From positions 128,249,494 to 128,313,493 of the forward strand of contig NC_081552.1 in assembly GCF_963082655.1 (NCBI RefSeq): a stretch of DNA of 64,000 nucleotides, read 5' to 3'. Within the stretch, counting starts at the first letter, position 1, and every line of letters begins with the position of its first letter. Origin of the DNA: Stomoxys calcitrans. Taxonomy: Eukaryota > Arthropoda > Insecta > Diptera > Muscidae. The notes under the pieces were generated by a model that worked only from the letters and a program-made list of their open reading frames with translations, made no database searches and was not told the origin of the DNA. The translations under genes and the position numbers were made by a program. Below are positions 42,161-54,495 of this stretch, piece after piece.

Positions 42161-45100
42161 TTTAATTAAATTTTAACAGTCGACCCAGTTACAATCATAT
42201 CCCATAGGAGTGGCATCTAGACTTAGTGTCTCACGTCACTTTTTAATTTTTGCGTTATCTGTTCGAACATATGGTGTTGGAAATGTCGCTATGGCGACAA
42301 CAGAAGACGAAATACACCTGAAAACGATTACCGAACGTCTATCGGCCATAACCGGAATGTAGAATTCAGTAAAAATAAAATTTCAAGCTCCGTTTTCGTG
42401 TCAGCTGTTAAAATTTGAAGTTTGAACAAATTTCAAAACCAAAATTGTGTATTATTACTACAGCTAGTCCTATTCAATGAATGTTTACGATTTAAGTTGA
42501 ATGGGTTACCCACCATTAGCCAGAACACCCCTCCTTAGAAGCTCCTCATCCGTTTTCTGACCACACTATCTCCGAAATACTCGTTTATAATACTGCCACG
42601 TAGCAGAGAAACTCGGTTGGGCCCCGGCGGCACAAAGTGGCTATATCTACGTTGTGCAATATCCGGGAAGAGTGTTGTCGCGTACTCCTCCAACTTTCCC
42701 TTGAGGTATACATATTGAGCCCCATCAAAGTTCTCCGGCGTCTTTATTTGTCATAATATCGATATGCTACGTTTCGTTCTACATTTACGATACAAATGTA
42801 TCTATTCTACATTTACGGTATGTTTACGAGAGCATAGCATAACCAGGCCTTAACAACTTCTTAGTGAATATTTTGTTGGTGGCTCCTACTAAATTTCTGT
42901 TGATATTTATTCTCATAGTCATTAGCTCGACTCAATCCCCTTTGGTAGAACAAACGTAATTGCAATTCATTGACCAGCCATATAGGCACCCATCATATTA
43001 TTTTTGAAGGATACAGTTTAAAGTTTTTATACATTTCCTTCATACACTCATAGAAAAAAGTCTGCTTATAATATCAAACGCTGCCTGCCGAGGACTGTTC
43101 ATAGTAGACCTGAAATGTTTGCAATTCTAGAATAGCAGGCTAACTGCTGAAAAGTCTGCTGTTTGCTAAAAATGCTAAACTAGAGTTGGCAAACTATCGA
43201 TATTCGCACCATTCGATAGTTTCGATATTTTTCTTCTTAACTATCGACAAAGTTTTTATGTGATTGGCTAATAATTGAGGTTTTTTGGGGGTTAAGAAGC
43301 CATACCACATTTCAGTGGACTCTAGATACACAAGAAAGTGAAACATACCAAATAGCTTAATGTTGCAGTACTCGTGCTATCGAATACTTTTTCTATCCTA
43401 ACATCGACGCATCAAATATAGCACAAGCTATGTTTGCTCTAACAGCAGTACAATTTGTTTGATATCGTTGCAAATGTCTTCGGTTGAGCAGTGATAGGAG
43501 CTTAATATTTTAGCAGCTGTTGTTATTGAAAAAGCAGATTTTGTTTATTAAAATAGCGGGACAAAAAGAACTGTTTAAGCAAACTTTTCACTGCTATTTT
43601 GAACAACATTTTCTTCGAGTGTAGCTGCCATTAAGGAAAGGGTATGTAGACTTATCTGTGCCACTGTATATAGCTCGTTTTATACTAATAAGGACTTAGT
43701 TCAATTTTCAAATGATTTCTATGAAATTTGGTATAGAATGTCTGGCCTTAGCATAATTTCATCAATATCGATTTAGGTTTGGATATACATAGCTGTCACC
43801 ACCACTGCTTACAACCTGTATTCACTAAAGCCTATTGTGGGCCACAGCCGCGACAAAAATCGAAAAATCGTTTGTGACAAATTACATTGTAAAATCAACA
43901 AACCTTCTCCAAACACATTTATATTTGTTTATGATCAGAAAGAGATTTTAAAAATAGCATTTATGTAATGATATCTTAACGGTGAAATTGACAAAAAGTA
44001 GTATGCAAAATTTTTATTTTTTAGTTAGTTTTTAAACAATAATATTATAATAATGTCCAATTTGATTGTATTACAATTAGCTGTTTGGAAATACATATTT
44101 TCAAAGTTATTTGCTCTATGTATTAATAAAAGAAGTCGACTTGTAAAAACTTTCCACTTCACAGAATGTCCGGAATTTATATTAAAATGTTCGTAAGAGT
44201 GTGCAGTTTACGACGTATACAGTTCCAGCTGCCCGATTCTGCTAGGCGTCATGTAATTTCCAAAAAACTAATCCTTCCTCAAATCCACATCAATGAAATT
44301 AGTGAATTTTGTTAAGTTTTTGAAAGTATTTGGTGTTTGTGTTTTTGTGCCCCCATTGAAGAGTGGAAGAAAATAAAGACGATTTCACTGAAATTTGAGC
44401 GGTGAGCTTTGTTAATCCTTCAAAGTCTGTGCCTAATATGGTTTGGATAGGACTAATTTTGGGTACATCTCCCATATAGACCGTGCTCCTGATTGAAGGT
44501 CTGAAGGTCTTTAACCCATATATTGCGTATTTATTACCCGTTTTTGCTAAAATTTAGAACAGTGAGCTATATTAAACCAATACATCCCAACGGTCTTGAA
44601 CCCATACAAGACTTTTTTTATTACTCGATCCATTACATTTTCACAGAAATGTGGTAAATAAATGTACCCGAAGTGATGAGTAGCCTCACCTCGGCCCGGC
44701 TGAACGTAAATGAAATATTTTAGGAGCAAACTATGAAGCGTATTTTTCACATTTGTAAGTTTTGGAAATTGTGTGGTGTTAAAAAAATCTTTGAAAAAGC
44801 TGTAACTGGAATTCGGGCTGCACCGATTTCGGTTTCCTTTTTTTTGCCTCTGAAAAGTCAAAATGCCAAAATACTGCGGCATTAAAGAAAATCCCTTCGA
44901 AAAAGGTGAAATCGGGCGGTATCGCTTTATGGGGGCTATATATAAACGTGGACCAATGTTCATGATTTTTTTCTGATTGCGTTTTTTGCTTTATTAAAAA
45001 TATTTTTGATTCACATGCACTGTGGTTTCGCTTGCAATATTTGAAAATTGAGCACTATTTTAATGTGGGAGCTATATTGAAATCTGAACCGATTTTGAAT

Positions 45101-45215
45101 AAATTTTAGCAGACGCTTCCAATCGGTAATGGTTATAAACTATTCACTAACTTTCGGGTAAAGCAAAGCCTTTAAAATTTTAACAGGTACTTTTTATATG
45201 TGAAGGATGGTGAGG
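42161..45215. repeat. Segmental duplication, block P, copy 2
   Basis: Copy of 28731-31784 (offset 13,430/13,431). It includes the unrecognised open stretches at 42291-42362 (plus) and 42750-42535 (minus), the MITE candidate at about 43045-43620 and old DINE remnants at about 44375-45215. The only change I noticed is an extra T in a T-run near 44833. Confidence 0.9.
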
Positions 45216-45334
45216 ATTGTAAATTGGCGAAATCGGTCCATGTTTTGAAGCAGTTCCCTTATAAACCGATCCCCTGAATTGAATTTTTGGTCCTCTCGAA
45301 GGCCCTACTATTACACGATTTGGCGGAAATTGTA

Positions 45335-45785
45335 TAGGGTGATTTTTTTGAGGTTAGGATTTTCATGCATTAGTATTTGACAGATCACGTGGGATTTCAG
45401 ACATGGTGTCAAAGAGAAAGATGCTCAGTATGCTTTGACATTTCATCATGAATAGACTTACTAACGAGCAACGCTTGCAAATCATTGAATTTTATTACCA
45501 AAATCAGTGTTCGGTTCGAAATGTGTTCATTCACCGTAACGTTGCGTCCAACAGCATCTTTGAAAAAATACGGTCCAATGATTCCACCAGCGTACAAAAC
45601 ACACCAAACAGTGCATTTTTCGGGATGCATGGGCAGTTCTTGAACGGCTTCTGGTTGCTCTTCACTCCAAATGCGGCAATTTCGCTTATTTACGTAGCCA
45701 TTCAACCAGAAATGAGCCTCATCGCTGAACAAAATTTGTCAAAATTTGAACACATTTCGAACCGAACACTGATTTTGGTAATAAT
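45335..45785 (-). mobile_element. Foldback mariner derivative, one arm truncated (Q copy 3)
   Basis: Same as 35435-35885, offset 9,900. Confidence 0.75.
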
Positions 45786-45895
45786 AATGACAGTGGTAAC
45801 ATTTCGTCGAATAAGTTTGTCTTTTCGGTGGTAGATTTAGAGTAGGTATATAGTGTTGTGAAACTTCTATTGAAAAAGTCGGGTTTTATGACTTT

Positions 45896-46546
45896 TGATA
45901 CCCACCACCATAGGATAGGGGGTATATTCATTTAATCATTCCATTTGCAACACATCGAAATATCAATTTCGACCCTACAAAGTATAAACATATATTCTAT
46001 ATATATTTACGATGTTCGTGTGTTTGTCCGTCTATTGTTATCACGATACAGCCTTCAAAATTCGATATATTTAGCTGAAATTCGGTACATGGGTCACATC
46101 GGACCAAATTTGGCTTTAGCTGTCGTATAGCCCGATCTGCCGATTTAGGGTCTAAAGCCCATAAAAGCCACATTTATGACCCGATTTCACCATTTGAAAA
46201 AAGGGACTTGTTTTAAGCCTCTCGAAGTCCGACCTGAATATGGTCCCGATCGAACTTATATACCGATCTTCCGATTTAGGGTATAAAGCCCATAACAACC
46301 CCATTTATTACACGATTTCGCTGAAATTTGAAACAGTGAGTTTTTAAAGCTTCCTGTTATCCGTCTCGAATATGGTCCAGAGATTGAGATATAGCTGCCA
46401 CATAGACCGATCTTCCAATTAAGGGTCTTAGTGCCATAACAATCGAATTTATTCTCCGAATTCGCTGAAACTGTAACTTGTATAAGAGTTCTCGGCACCT
46501 GAATCAAATATGATCTAGTCTAGTCTATATTTGGATTTAACTATGG
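45896..46546 (+). repeat. Diverged DINE-A-type fragment (Q copy 3)
   Basis: Same as 35996-36646, offset 9,900. Confidence 0.7.
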
Positions 46547-46547
46547 A

Positions 46548-47166
46548 TATGGTTAGGTAAGGTTGAAAAGAGGGTGCAGATATTAATCCGCCCCATGCCA
46601 CTATGGACCTAGCCTCGTCTTTTCACGATCTGGATCCCCCCATAGGATTTTCGCAGTCCTACCGACCGTTTCGCTGTTCAAAAATGTTGCATGTGCATTC
46701 GTCGCCCATTTCCTTAACGCGGACATCGTCGACCCGAAAGGCTTCGAGTTAACCAAGTTTAGTGACGGCAGTTCTCTGGCCTTCACCGCCAAATCGTCTA
46801 CCCTTTCATTCCCCCTTACTCCGTTATGGCCCGGCACCCAAACGATGCGGATTTTGCCATCCTCATAGAAGACGTTAATCTCCTTCTTACACTGCAAGAC
46901 TGTTCGTGACCTTACCGTCCTGGTTATTGTTGCCCTTACGGCAATTTTACTCTCGGTAAAGATGTTCGCACTCAACGTCCTAGCGTTAGCACCACACTAC
47001 TTCACGCATTCCGTGATCGCCCGGATTTCCACCTGCAGGACCGTATTATGGTCAGGCAGTCTAAAACCATCCATTCGTGTCACATGATCTTCCAGATACT
47101 AGGGTTCCGTCAATCCAAGATTGTGCCGATGGCAACAGTGCCTCGCACTCGACTTCAAGGTTCATC
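46548..47166 (-). pseudogene. I/LOA-like LINE RNase H fragment (Q copy 3)
   Basis: Same as 36648-37266, offset 9,900; open part 46975-46601. Confidence 0.65.
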
Positions 47167-47559
47167 TTAGTGGAGTAATAATAATATAGTGGTATAATAA
47201 TATAGTAGTGGAGTTAGAATAAAATAGGATTAATATATCCAACCAGAGGGTAAAGAAAAAAATATCACGAAACTTTTTTTAATTAAAAATTTAATTGAAA
47301 ATAATAATGTTTTCATGAACTCTTTTTCAATATGATCGTGATTTAAATTTTTGACACGTTCAGTTAAAAATTAATTGAATTTAAATGTAACTGAAAATTC
47401 AATAAAGGACAAGACCACTAACTTTTTTTAATGGAATGGAATGTTATCATTGTCCGTTTATGACAAAGTCCAGCCGCTCAAAATTTCGATTAATACTTTC
47501 TATATATAGAAGATAAAACTCTCCCACAAACAGTCTAATTCTAATCTTATTAATAATAA

Positions 47560-48998
47560 CAAGTAAAAGCGTGCTAATTTCGGCCGAGCCGAATCTTATA
47601 TACCCTTCACCATGGATCGCATTTGTCGAGTTCCTTTCCCGGCATCTCTTCTTAGGCAAAAAAAGGATATAAGAAAAGATTTGCTCTGCCATTAGAGCGA
47701 TATAATAGTCCGGTTTGGACCACAATTATATTATATGTTGGAGACCTGTGTAAAATGTCAGCCAATTCGAATAAGAATTGCGCCCTTTGGGGGCTCAAGA
47801 AGTAAAATAGAGAGATCGATTTATATGGGAGCTGTATCGGGCTATAGACCGATTCAGACCATAATAAACACGTATGTTGATGGTCATGAGAGGATCTGTC
47901 GCCCAAAATTTCAGGCAAATCGGATAATAATTGCGACCTCCAGAGGCTCAAGAAGTCAAGATCCCAGATCGGTTTATATGGCAGCTATATCGGGTTATGA
48001 ACCGATTTAAACCTTACTTGACACAGTTGTTGAAAGTAAGAATAAAATACGTCATGCGAGATTTCAGCCAAATCGGACAGGAATTGCGCCCTCTAGAAGC
48101 TCAAGAAGTCAAGTCCCTAGATCTGTTTATATGACATCTATATCAGGATATGGACCGATTTGAACCATACTTGGCACAGTTGTTGGATATCATAACGAAA
48201 TACTTCGTGCAAAAATTTATTCAAATCGGATAAGAATTGCGCCCTCTAGAGGCTCAAGAAGTCAAGACCCAAGATCGGTTTATATGACAGCTATATCAGG
48301 TTGTGGACCGATTTGAACCTTACTTGGTACAGTTGTTGGATATCATAACAAAACAAGTCGCGCAAAATTTCATTCCAATCGGATAAGAATTGCGCACTCT
48401 AGAGGCTCAAGAAGTCAAGACCCAAGATCGGTTTATATGACAGCTATATCAGGTTATGGACCGATTTGAACCATACTTGGCACAATTGTTGGATATCATA
48501 ACAAAACAAGTCGCGCAAAATTTCATTCCAATCGGATAAGAATTGCGCACTCTAGAGGCTCAAGAAGTCAAGATCGGTTTATATGACAGCTATATCAGGT
48601 TATGGACCGATTTGAACCTTACTTGGTACAGTTGTTGGATATCATAACAAAACAAGTCGCGCAAAATTTCATTCCAATCGGATAAGAATTGCGCACTCTA
48701 GAGGCTCAAGAAGTCAAGACCCAAGACCGGTTTATATGGCAGCTATATCAAAACATGGACCGATATGGCCCATTTGCAATACCAACCCACCTACACTAAT
48801 AAGAAGTATTTGTGCAAAATTCAAAATCAAGCGGCTAGCTTTACTCCTTCGGAAGTTAGCGTGCTTTCGACAGACAGACGGACGGACATGGCTAGATCGA
48901 CATAAAATGTCGCGACGATCTAGAATATATATACTTACAAGTAGTTACAAACAGAATGACGAAATTAGTATACCCCCCATCCTATGGTGGAGGGTATA
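47560..48998 (-). mobile_element. DINE-like element, subfamily B, complete (Q/S copy 3)
   Basis: Same as 37660-39098, offset 9,900, with one substitution near 47706 as noted. Confidence 0.85.
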
Positions 48999-49196
48999 AA
49001 AATATACATGGCCACCATATACTAGTAAATATGTTTCTGTTGGGGTTTCTTTGCGAATGCATGTAATTCATAAAGTTACTGCCTCACTAGTCTTTCTTTT
49101 ATAATTCGGAAAACAATATTTTTCGTTTCATTTTTGGAAAAACCCCCGAAGGTGTTTTCTTTCTAAGGACCCAAACACAATTCTCAAATTCGTCTT

Positions 49197-51803
49197 CCTT
49201 ACTTACTTTAATTGCTTTAATTGGCTATGACAGAATATTTCTTCCACTAGCCGAACGTAGAATAGCGTTCCAAGCGCCTCGATCTTCTGCGCTCATTCTA
49301 AAATCTCTGACACCAAGTTTCGAGGTGTCTCCCACAACTTGATCTTTCCATCGGGCTTTTGGTCTTCCCGGTTTGCGTGTACCACCGTGTTTGCCTTCAA
49401 AAGACTTCTTTGCTGGAGCTTCTTCATCCATTCTGACAACATGACCTAGCCAACGCAGCCGTTGTATTTTGATGCGTGTAACTATGCTATCGTCGTCATA
49501 CAGCTCGTGGTTCATACGTCGCCTATATTCTCCGTTAACGCAAACTGGTCCATATATTTCACGTAGGATCTTTCTCTCAAATACTCCATCTGTTTTCACA
49601 AGTACCCATGCTTCAGAACCATATAACAGCACGGGTAGTATCAGTGTCTTGTAAAGTGTAGTCTTCGTCTGTCGAGAGATGGCCTTGTTTCTAAACTGCT
49701 TACTTAGTCCAAAGTAGCATCTGCCAGTATTATTCTTCGCTTTATCTCTAAACTGGTGTCATTCGTTTCGGTTACGGCGGTGCCGAGGTAGATAAAGTTA
49801 CTGACTATCTCAAAGTTGTGATTCCCAACTTTCTCCATGTTCTTTATCTGCTCGGTTGTACAAGGCTTTTTGGGAGTGGAGACCATCCATTTCGTCTTAT
49901 CTCCATTTACTGCCAGACCCATTTTCACTGACTCTCTTTCGATTCTTTCAAAGGCTGCAGTTACTACTTCCGGTGACCGACCTATGATATCGATATCGTC
50001 GGCATAGGCAAGTAGCATGTGCTCTCTTGTGATTTGTGTGCCATATCTATTCACTTCTGCATCTCGTATAATCTTCTCCAGCAGGATATTAAAGAGATCA
50101 CACCATAGGCTGTCTCCTTGTCTGAAACCTCGTTTGGTATTAAATGGTTCGGAGAGATTCTTTCCTATTCTTACTGAGGAACGCATATCAGCAAGTGTCA
50201 TCCTGCAGAGTCTTATTAATTTTGCAGGGATACCAAACTCAGACATGGCTTGAAATACCTTTGAACGTAAAGGAGTATCGAAGGCTGCTTTGTAGTCAAC
50301 AAAGAGGTGGTAGGTGTTGATTTGTCCTTCTCGGGTCTTTTCCAGGATTTGGCGCAGTGTGAATATCTGGTCCAGGGTGGATTTACCAGGTCTAAAACCG
50401 CATTGATAGGGCCCAATTATCTCATTGACTTTAGGTTTTAATCTTTCACACAGTACGCTCGAGAGTTTCTTGTATGCGATGGGGAGGAGACTTATTCCTC
50501 TGTAGTTGGCACATTCCGTCTTGTCTCCTTTCTTGTGTACGGGACATAGTATGCTGAGGTTCCAATCATCGGGTTTGCGTTCTTCTAGCCAGATTGCGCA
50601 GATAAGCTGATGCATACGCCTTATCAGCGTGTCGCCTCCGGTCATAAATAGTTCAGCGGGTAACCCGTCGGCTCCTGCTGCCTTGTTGTTCTTTAGTCGG
50701 GTTACTGCTACTTGGACCTCATTCTGACTAGGAGGTAAACATTCTATACCATCATCAGGGATTGGTTCTGCGGTATCCTCTTCGCCGCCAACATCGGACG
50801 CTAGCAGTTGGGTAAAATGTTCTTTCCATATCCTCAGCATGTTGTCTGTATCAGTTACCAGATTTCCTTCTTTGGTTTCTCGTGTTTTGATGTGGATTTT
50901 TATTATGAAAATATCCTTGGTCTGCTCGTCTTTGTCTTCCGTCGGGGCATGGACACAAATAAGACTGATTTTGAAGAATTTGTCTTTTATGCATATTGTG
51001 GCTAGCCTCTCATCCACCGGAGTAAAGCTGGAGACTAGGTGTTTCAGTCTCCGACTAACCACAAATCCGCAGCCAAATTCATGCCTCGTGTTATTGCAGC
51101 TATAGTATAGTTCGTCACCGTTTGGTGTTGTAGTGACGCCATTCCCAGTCCATCGCACTTCCTGTAAGGCGGTTATGTCTGCCTTGTACTTCTCTTATAC
51201 ATCCGCCAGCGCGTATACTGCACCTTCTCTATAAAGAGTGCGGACATTCCAGGTGCAGATCCGCAAATCATGGTCCTTTTTTCGTTTGCGTGGGTCGTCA
51301 ACGTTGGGGGGGTCCGTTTTTACTATTCCTTTGTTTTTCATAGTAGTTCTACGTTTTCCGGGGGCGGGTTACTGGCCCAGCGCCCCAACCGTATGGGTTT
51401 GTGGGATTGCATGTATCCCTCGTTGTGGCGAGCCGCTTGCTCCAAGATCCGACGCTCGCCGCCAGCCGCCCCTAACCTGGGAACAGACGCTGATGTTGGC
51501 CATTGGTTATTTGAAGGCGCCAATAACTCGCCTTGTCATCTCGAGTTTCATTGGCACTCAGTATTTAAATAAGAGCCAGTGCCACCTGACTCCTCACTGA
51601 GACTCTCCTCTCGAAAATCGCTGACTGCCCGCCGCCGCATTTGCAGCTACTCCGCATAAAAACGGAGCTTTCCACCATCCGCAACCTGTGGACGCGCCCG
51701 GTAGCTTTCAGCTAAGCTTCCCGTGATAACGATGGGCACTACACAAGTCGGAGCTCAAAGTTCCAGCCTGTGTGGTGCTCATAGTCATCCCGTATCGGCC
51801 GGG
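49197..51803 (-). mobile_element. RTE-type LINE copy 3
   Basis: Duplicate of the element at 39297-41939, with the same endonuclease deletion, premature stop and 3' frameshift, so all those lesions predate the duplication. It alone carries a further 36-bp in-frame loss near 50890. Confidence 0.85.
49225..51274 (-). pseudogene. RTE polyprotein relic, duplicate copy
   Basis: Main frame 51158-49704 (484 aa), identical to that of the first copy except for 12 fewer residues: 'DEQTKDIFIIKIHIK' is followed directly by 'TRETKEGNLVTDTD'. YADD is intact. The C-terminal tail is in another frame at 49632-49225. Confidence 0.85.
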
Positions 51804-52016
51804 ATTCGTCTTCCAGGAGTTTTAAATATGTAAACCATGTTTCATCGAATTCGACGGTTCGCCCTATGCAGCGATTTTTTCGCAAAAACTTAAATATAAC
51901 CTTTAAATATTTTCAATAAAATTTTTAATTGATCCGATTAAAAAATACATTGGACATTTCGAAAATTTAATTTTTTTTTTAATTGGATCAATTAAATAAT
52001 TAATTAAAAAAATTTT

Positions 52017-52345
52017 AATTTAATATGAAATTTTCAATCGCCTGTATCAAAAACTGTGATTGATATTATTTTTTTCGCTATTGAAACAGTTTCAATTAAA
52101 AGATTTATTGGATCAATTAATTTCGTGATAGAACTTGTTTATCGATAAAATCGAGCGTTTCCATATGGCAACACAAGGGCTGTTAGAGTACTGTATGATT
52201 TTTTACTGAAATGTTTATATTTCTAGATTTTAAACTCCAAAACGTTAAATTTTAGGATTCATTTAATGCTATTTTTTTTTTTTTTGAAAAGTATTGATAT
52301 AGACTGCTTATATTAAAACATATTTTCTTAAAGGTTAAAAATTAC
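52017..52345. other. Smc5: Smc5 intron sequence, unique
   Basis: About 330 bases of AT-rich intronic sequence between the edge of block S and the donor site of Smc5 exon 52475-52346. It holds a poly-T run near 52271-52285. No further exon is visible. Confidence 0.5.
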
Positions 52346-52475
52346 CTGTTTTTAATTGCATCAACTTCACCTTTGTCTTTACTCGAAAGCAAACCTTTGT
52401 TATTTATCGATGTTTGCGTAAGAGAAGTCTCTCTATTACCATATTTTGAAAGTGTTAATGCATATCGCAAATCCC
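52346..52475 (-). CDS. Smc5: Smc5 exon (post-hinge), fourth of four in this window
   Basis: A 130-nt exon on the minus strand. The acceptor is ...ttttgcag before 52475; the donor is gtaatt after 52346. It receives one base from the preceding exon (53979) and reads 'GDLRYALTLSKYGNRETSLT', then 'QTSINNKGLLSSKDKGEVDA', ending in phase 2. In SMC5 proteins the segment after the hinge has a similar 'Y......S.Y.N..IS.NTS' pattern, leading into the C-terminal coiled coil. No further 3' exon (coiled coil, Walker B) is visible to the left. Confidence 0.8.
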
Positions 52476-52489
52476 CTGCAAAATAATAC

Positions 52490-53948
52490 AACAAGTAAGA
52501 GCGTGCTAAGTTCGGCCGGACCGAATCTTATATACCCTCCACCATATACTGCATTTGTCGAGTTCTGTGCGCGGTATCTCTTTATATCAAGTTATAGTCC
52601 GATTCGAACCATAAATGAAAGTTGAACATTGTAGAATTCATTGTGTAATATATCAGTTCAAATAGCAAAATAGGGAGATCGGTTTATATGGAAGCTGTAT
52701 CAAGCGATTGATCGATTCAGACCATATTAGACACGTAAGTTGAAAGTCATAAAAGAAGCCGTTGTACAAAATTTCTTCTAAATCGGATGAGAATTGCGCC
52801 CTTTAGAGGCTCAAGAAGTCGAGATCCCAGATCGGTTTATATTAGGTTATGTACCGATTTGCGCCATACTTAGCATACTTAGGGGCTCAAGAAGTCAAGA
52901 ACCAAGATCGGTTTATATGGCAGCTTTATCAAAACATGGACCAATTTGAACCATACATAGCAGTTGTTGGAAGTAATAAAGGGTGATTTTTTTGAGGTTA
53001 GGATTTTCATGCATTAGTATTTGACAGATCACGTGGGATTTCAGACATGGTGTCAAAGAGAAAGATGCTCAGTATGCTTTGACATTTCATCATGAATAGA
53101 CTTACTAACGAGCAACGCTTGCAAATCATTGAATTTTATTACCAAAATCAGTGTTCGGTTCGAAATGTGTTCAAATTTTGACAAATTTTGTTCAGCGATG
53201 AGGCTCATTTCTGGTTGAATGGCTACGTAAATAAGCAAAATTGCCGCATTTGGAGTGAAGAGCAACCAGAAGCCGTTCAAGAACTGCCCAGGCATCCCGA
53301 AAAATGCACTGTTTGGTGTGGTTTGTACGCTGGTGGAATCATTGGACCGTATTTTTTCAAAGATGCTGTTGGACGCAACGTTACGGTGAATGAACACATT
53401 TCGAACCGAACACTGATTTTGGTAATAAAATTCAATGATTTGCAAGCGTTGCTCGTTAGTAAGTCTATTCATGATGAAATGTCAAAGCATACTGAGCATC
53501 TTTCTCTTTGACACCATGTCTGAAATCCCACGTGATCTGTCAAATACTAATGCATGAAAATCCTAACCTCAAAAAAATCACCCTTTACAAGAACACTAGG
53601 TGCAAAATCTCAGTCAAATCGAACAAGAATTGCGCCCTCTAGAGGCTCAAGAAGTCGAGACCCAAGATCGGTCTATATGGCAACTATACCAATTTGGCCC
53701 ATTTACAATCCCAACCGAACTACACTAATATAAAGTATTTGTGCAAAATTTCAAGTGGCTAGCTTTACTGCTTCGAAAGTTAGCGTGCTTTCGACAGACA
53801 GACGGACGGACGGACATGGCTAGATCGACTTAAAATTACATGACGATCAAGAATCTATAAACTTTATGGGGTCTCAGACGCATATTTCGAGGTGTTACAA
53901 AAGAAATGACGAAATTAGTATACCCCCAATCTATGGTGGAGGGTATAA
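52490..53948 (-). mobile_element. DINE-like element, subfamily B, inside an Smc5 intron and split by a MITE
   Basis: The 3' end caagtaagagcgtgctaagt with hairpin tcggccggaccga is at 52490-52530, worn modules follow to 52978, and a foldback mariner derivative interrupts (52979-53585). Modules resume at 53586 and continue through the GTCY block (cagacagacggacggacgga, about 53796-53815) to the 5' terminus tatggtggagggtataa at 53948. It fills nearly all of the 1.5-kb intron 52476-53978, on the same strand as the gene. Confidence 0.8.
52979..53585 (+). mobile_element. Intact foldback mariner derivative (607 bp) with long inverted arms
   Basis: Flanked by TA (52977-52978; 53586-53587). The two arms are each about 190 bases and nearly perfect inverted copies, starting aagggtgatttttttgaggt. 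Each arm contains the first codons of a mariner-type transposase ('MNRLTNEQRLQIIEFYYQNQ', then 'CSVRNVF'). The single-copy middle encodes a piece of catalytic core ('LFSDEAHFWLNGYVNKQN' to 'FFKDAVGRNVTVN'). The second and third catalytic acids are absent, so it cannot transpose itself. It arose by internal deletion plus inverted duplication of the 5' end. Confidence 0.85.
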
Positions 53949-53978
53949 AAAGAAATAACTTGTTTTACAAGATTTTAC

Positions 53979-54142
53979 CTCCAAAGTAGTTTCGAATATC
54001 GTGAGGAATATTATCAGTACAACTATTCACGTGGTCACCCCCATATGGAATGTTTTGCAAATTATAAAGCGAACATAGAAAACCGAGTACAGCTCGTGGA
54101 CCTTGCACCAAATCAATCAAGTAGGACTCGAAACCATATTGC
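53979..54142 (-). CDS. Smc5: Smc5 exon (hinge C-terminal half), third of four
   Basis: A 164-nt exon. The acceptor is ...tttttttgcag before 54142; the donor is gtaaaa after 53979. It completes an Arg codon split with the previous exon and reads 'QYGFESYLIDLVQGPRAVLG', 'FLCSLYNLQNIPYGGDHVNS', 'CTDNIPHDIRNYFG', ending in phase 1. The pattern 'QYGF.SYL.DL...P..V...LC..Y.....P.G' is characteristic of SMC5 after the hinge core. The next intron holds a DINE with a nested MITE. Confidence 0.85.
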
Positions 54143-54208
54143 CTGCAAAAAAATATTAACTTTTACGATATACAATACGAACACCATATGATAACGAATA
54201 TTTTCTAC

Positions 54209-54417
54209 CGAATTTCCTCAATAGGTATTTTTGGAACAAACATCGAATCATCTGGCGGTGGTGCGTGAAAAATATTAACCAAAAGATTCTTTTTGTTACA
54301 TAGCTCTGTAACAAGCAGCGAGAGGTCGGAAGTGCTTTCACAGGAAAATGCTAATAAGTCTTTCATGGCAACTGTGTTTTCTAAATATTTAGAATGGTTA
54401 GGATCCAAAACACTTAG
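54209..54417 (-). CDS. Smc5: Smc5 exon (hinge core), second of four
   Basis: A 209-nt exon. The acceptor is caattttag before 54417; the donor is gtagaa after 54209. It reads 'LSVLDPNHSKYLENTVAMKD', 'LLAFSCESTSDLSLLVTELC', 'NKKNLLVNIFHAPPPDDSMF', 'VPKIPIEEI', then a split Arg codon. The SMC5 hinge hallmarks are 'KY.EN.....DL.AF..ES..D' and 'L.VN...AP'. Smc5 pairs through its hinge with Smc6 in the nuclear SMC5/6 complex used in DNA repair and replication. Introns on both sides are small (78 and 66 nt), as is usual for fly genes. Confidence 0.9.
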
Positions 54418-54495
54418 CTAAAATTGATTAAATAATAAAGCATCGGGTGAAGATATATTACATTATATATAGATTTGACAATATCGAAACATTAC

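Larger units (their letters stand above)
45216..48746. repeat. Segmental duplication, block Q, copy 3
   Basis: Matches Q copy 2 at offset 9,900. One substitution was noticed: 'ataatagtccgg' near 47706, where the others have 'ataatggtccgg'. Confidence 0.9.
48747..52016. repeat. Segmental duplication, block S, copy 2
   Basis: Copy of 38847-42160. It ends in 'aaaaaattttaattt', after which unique sequence (aatatgaaattttcaatcgc) leads to an Smc5 exon. It lacks 36 bases present in copy 1 near 40990-41026. Confidence 0.9.

Noticed and set aside
54156..54341. 61-codon minus-strand frame overlapping the Smc5 exons
   Set aside because: A different frame running through an intron and splice sites; the spliced Smc5 reading explains the region better.
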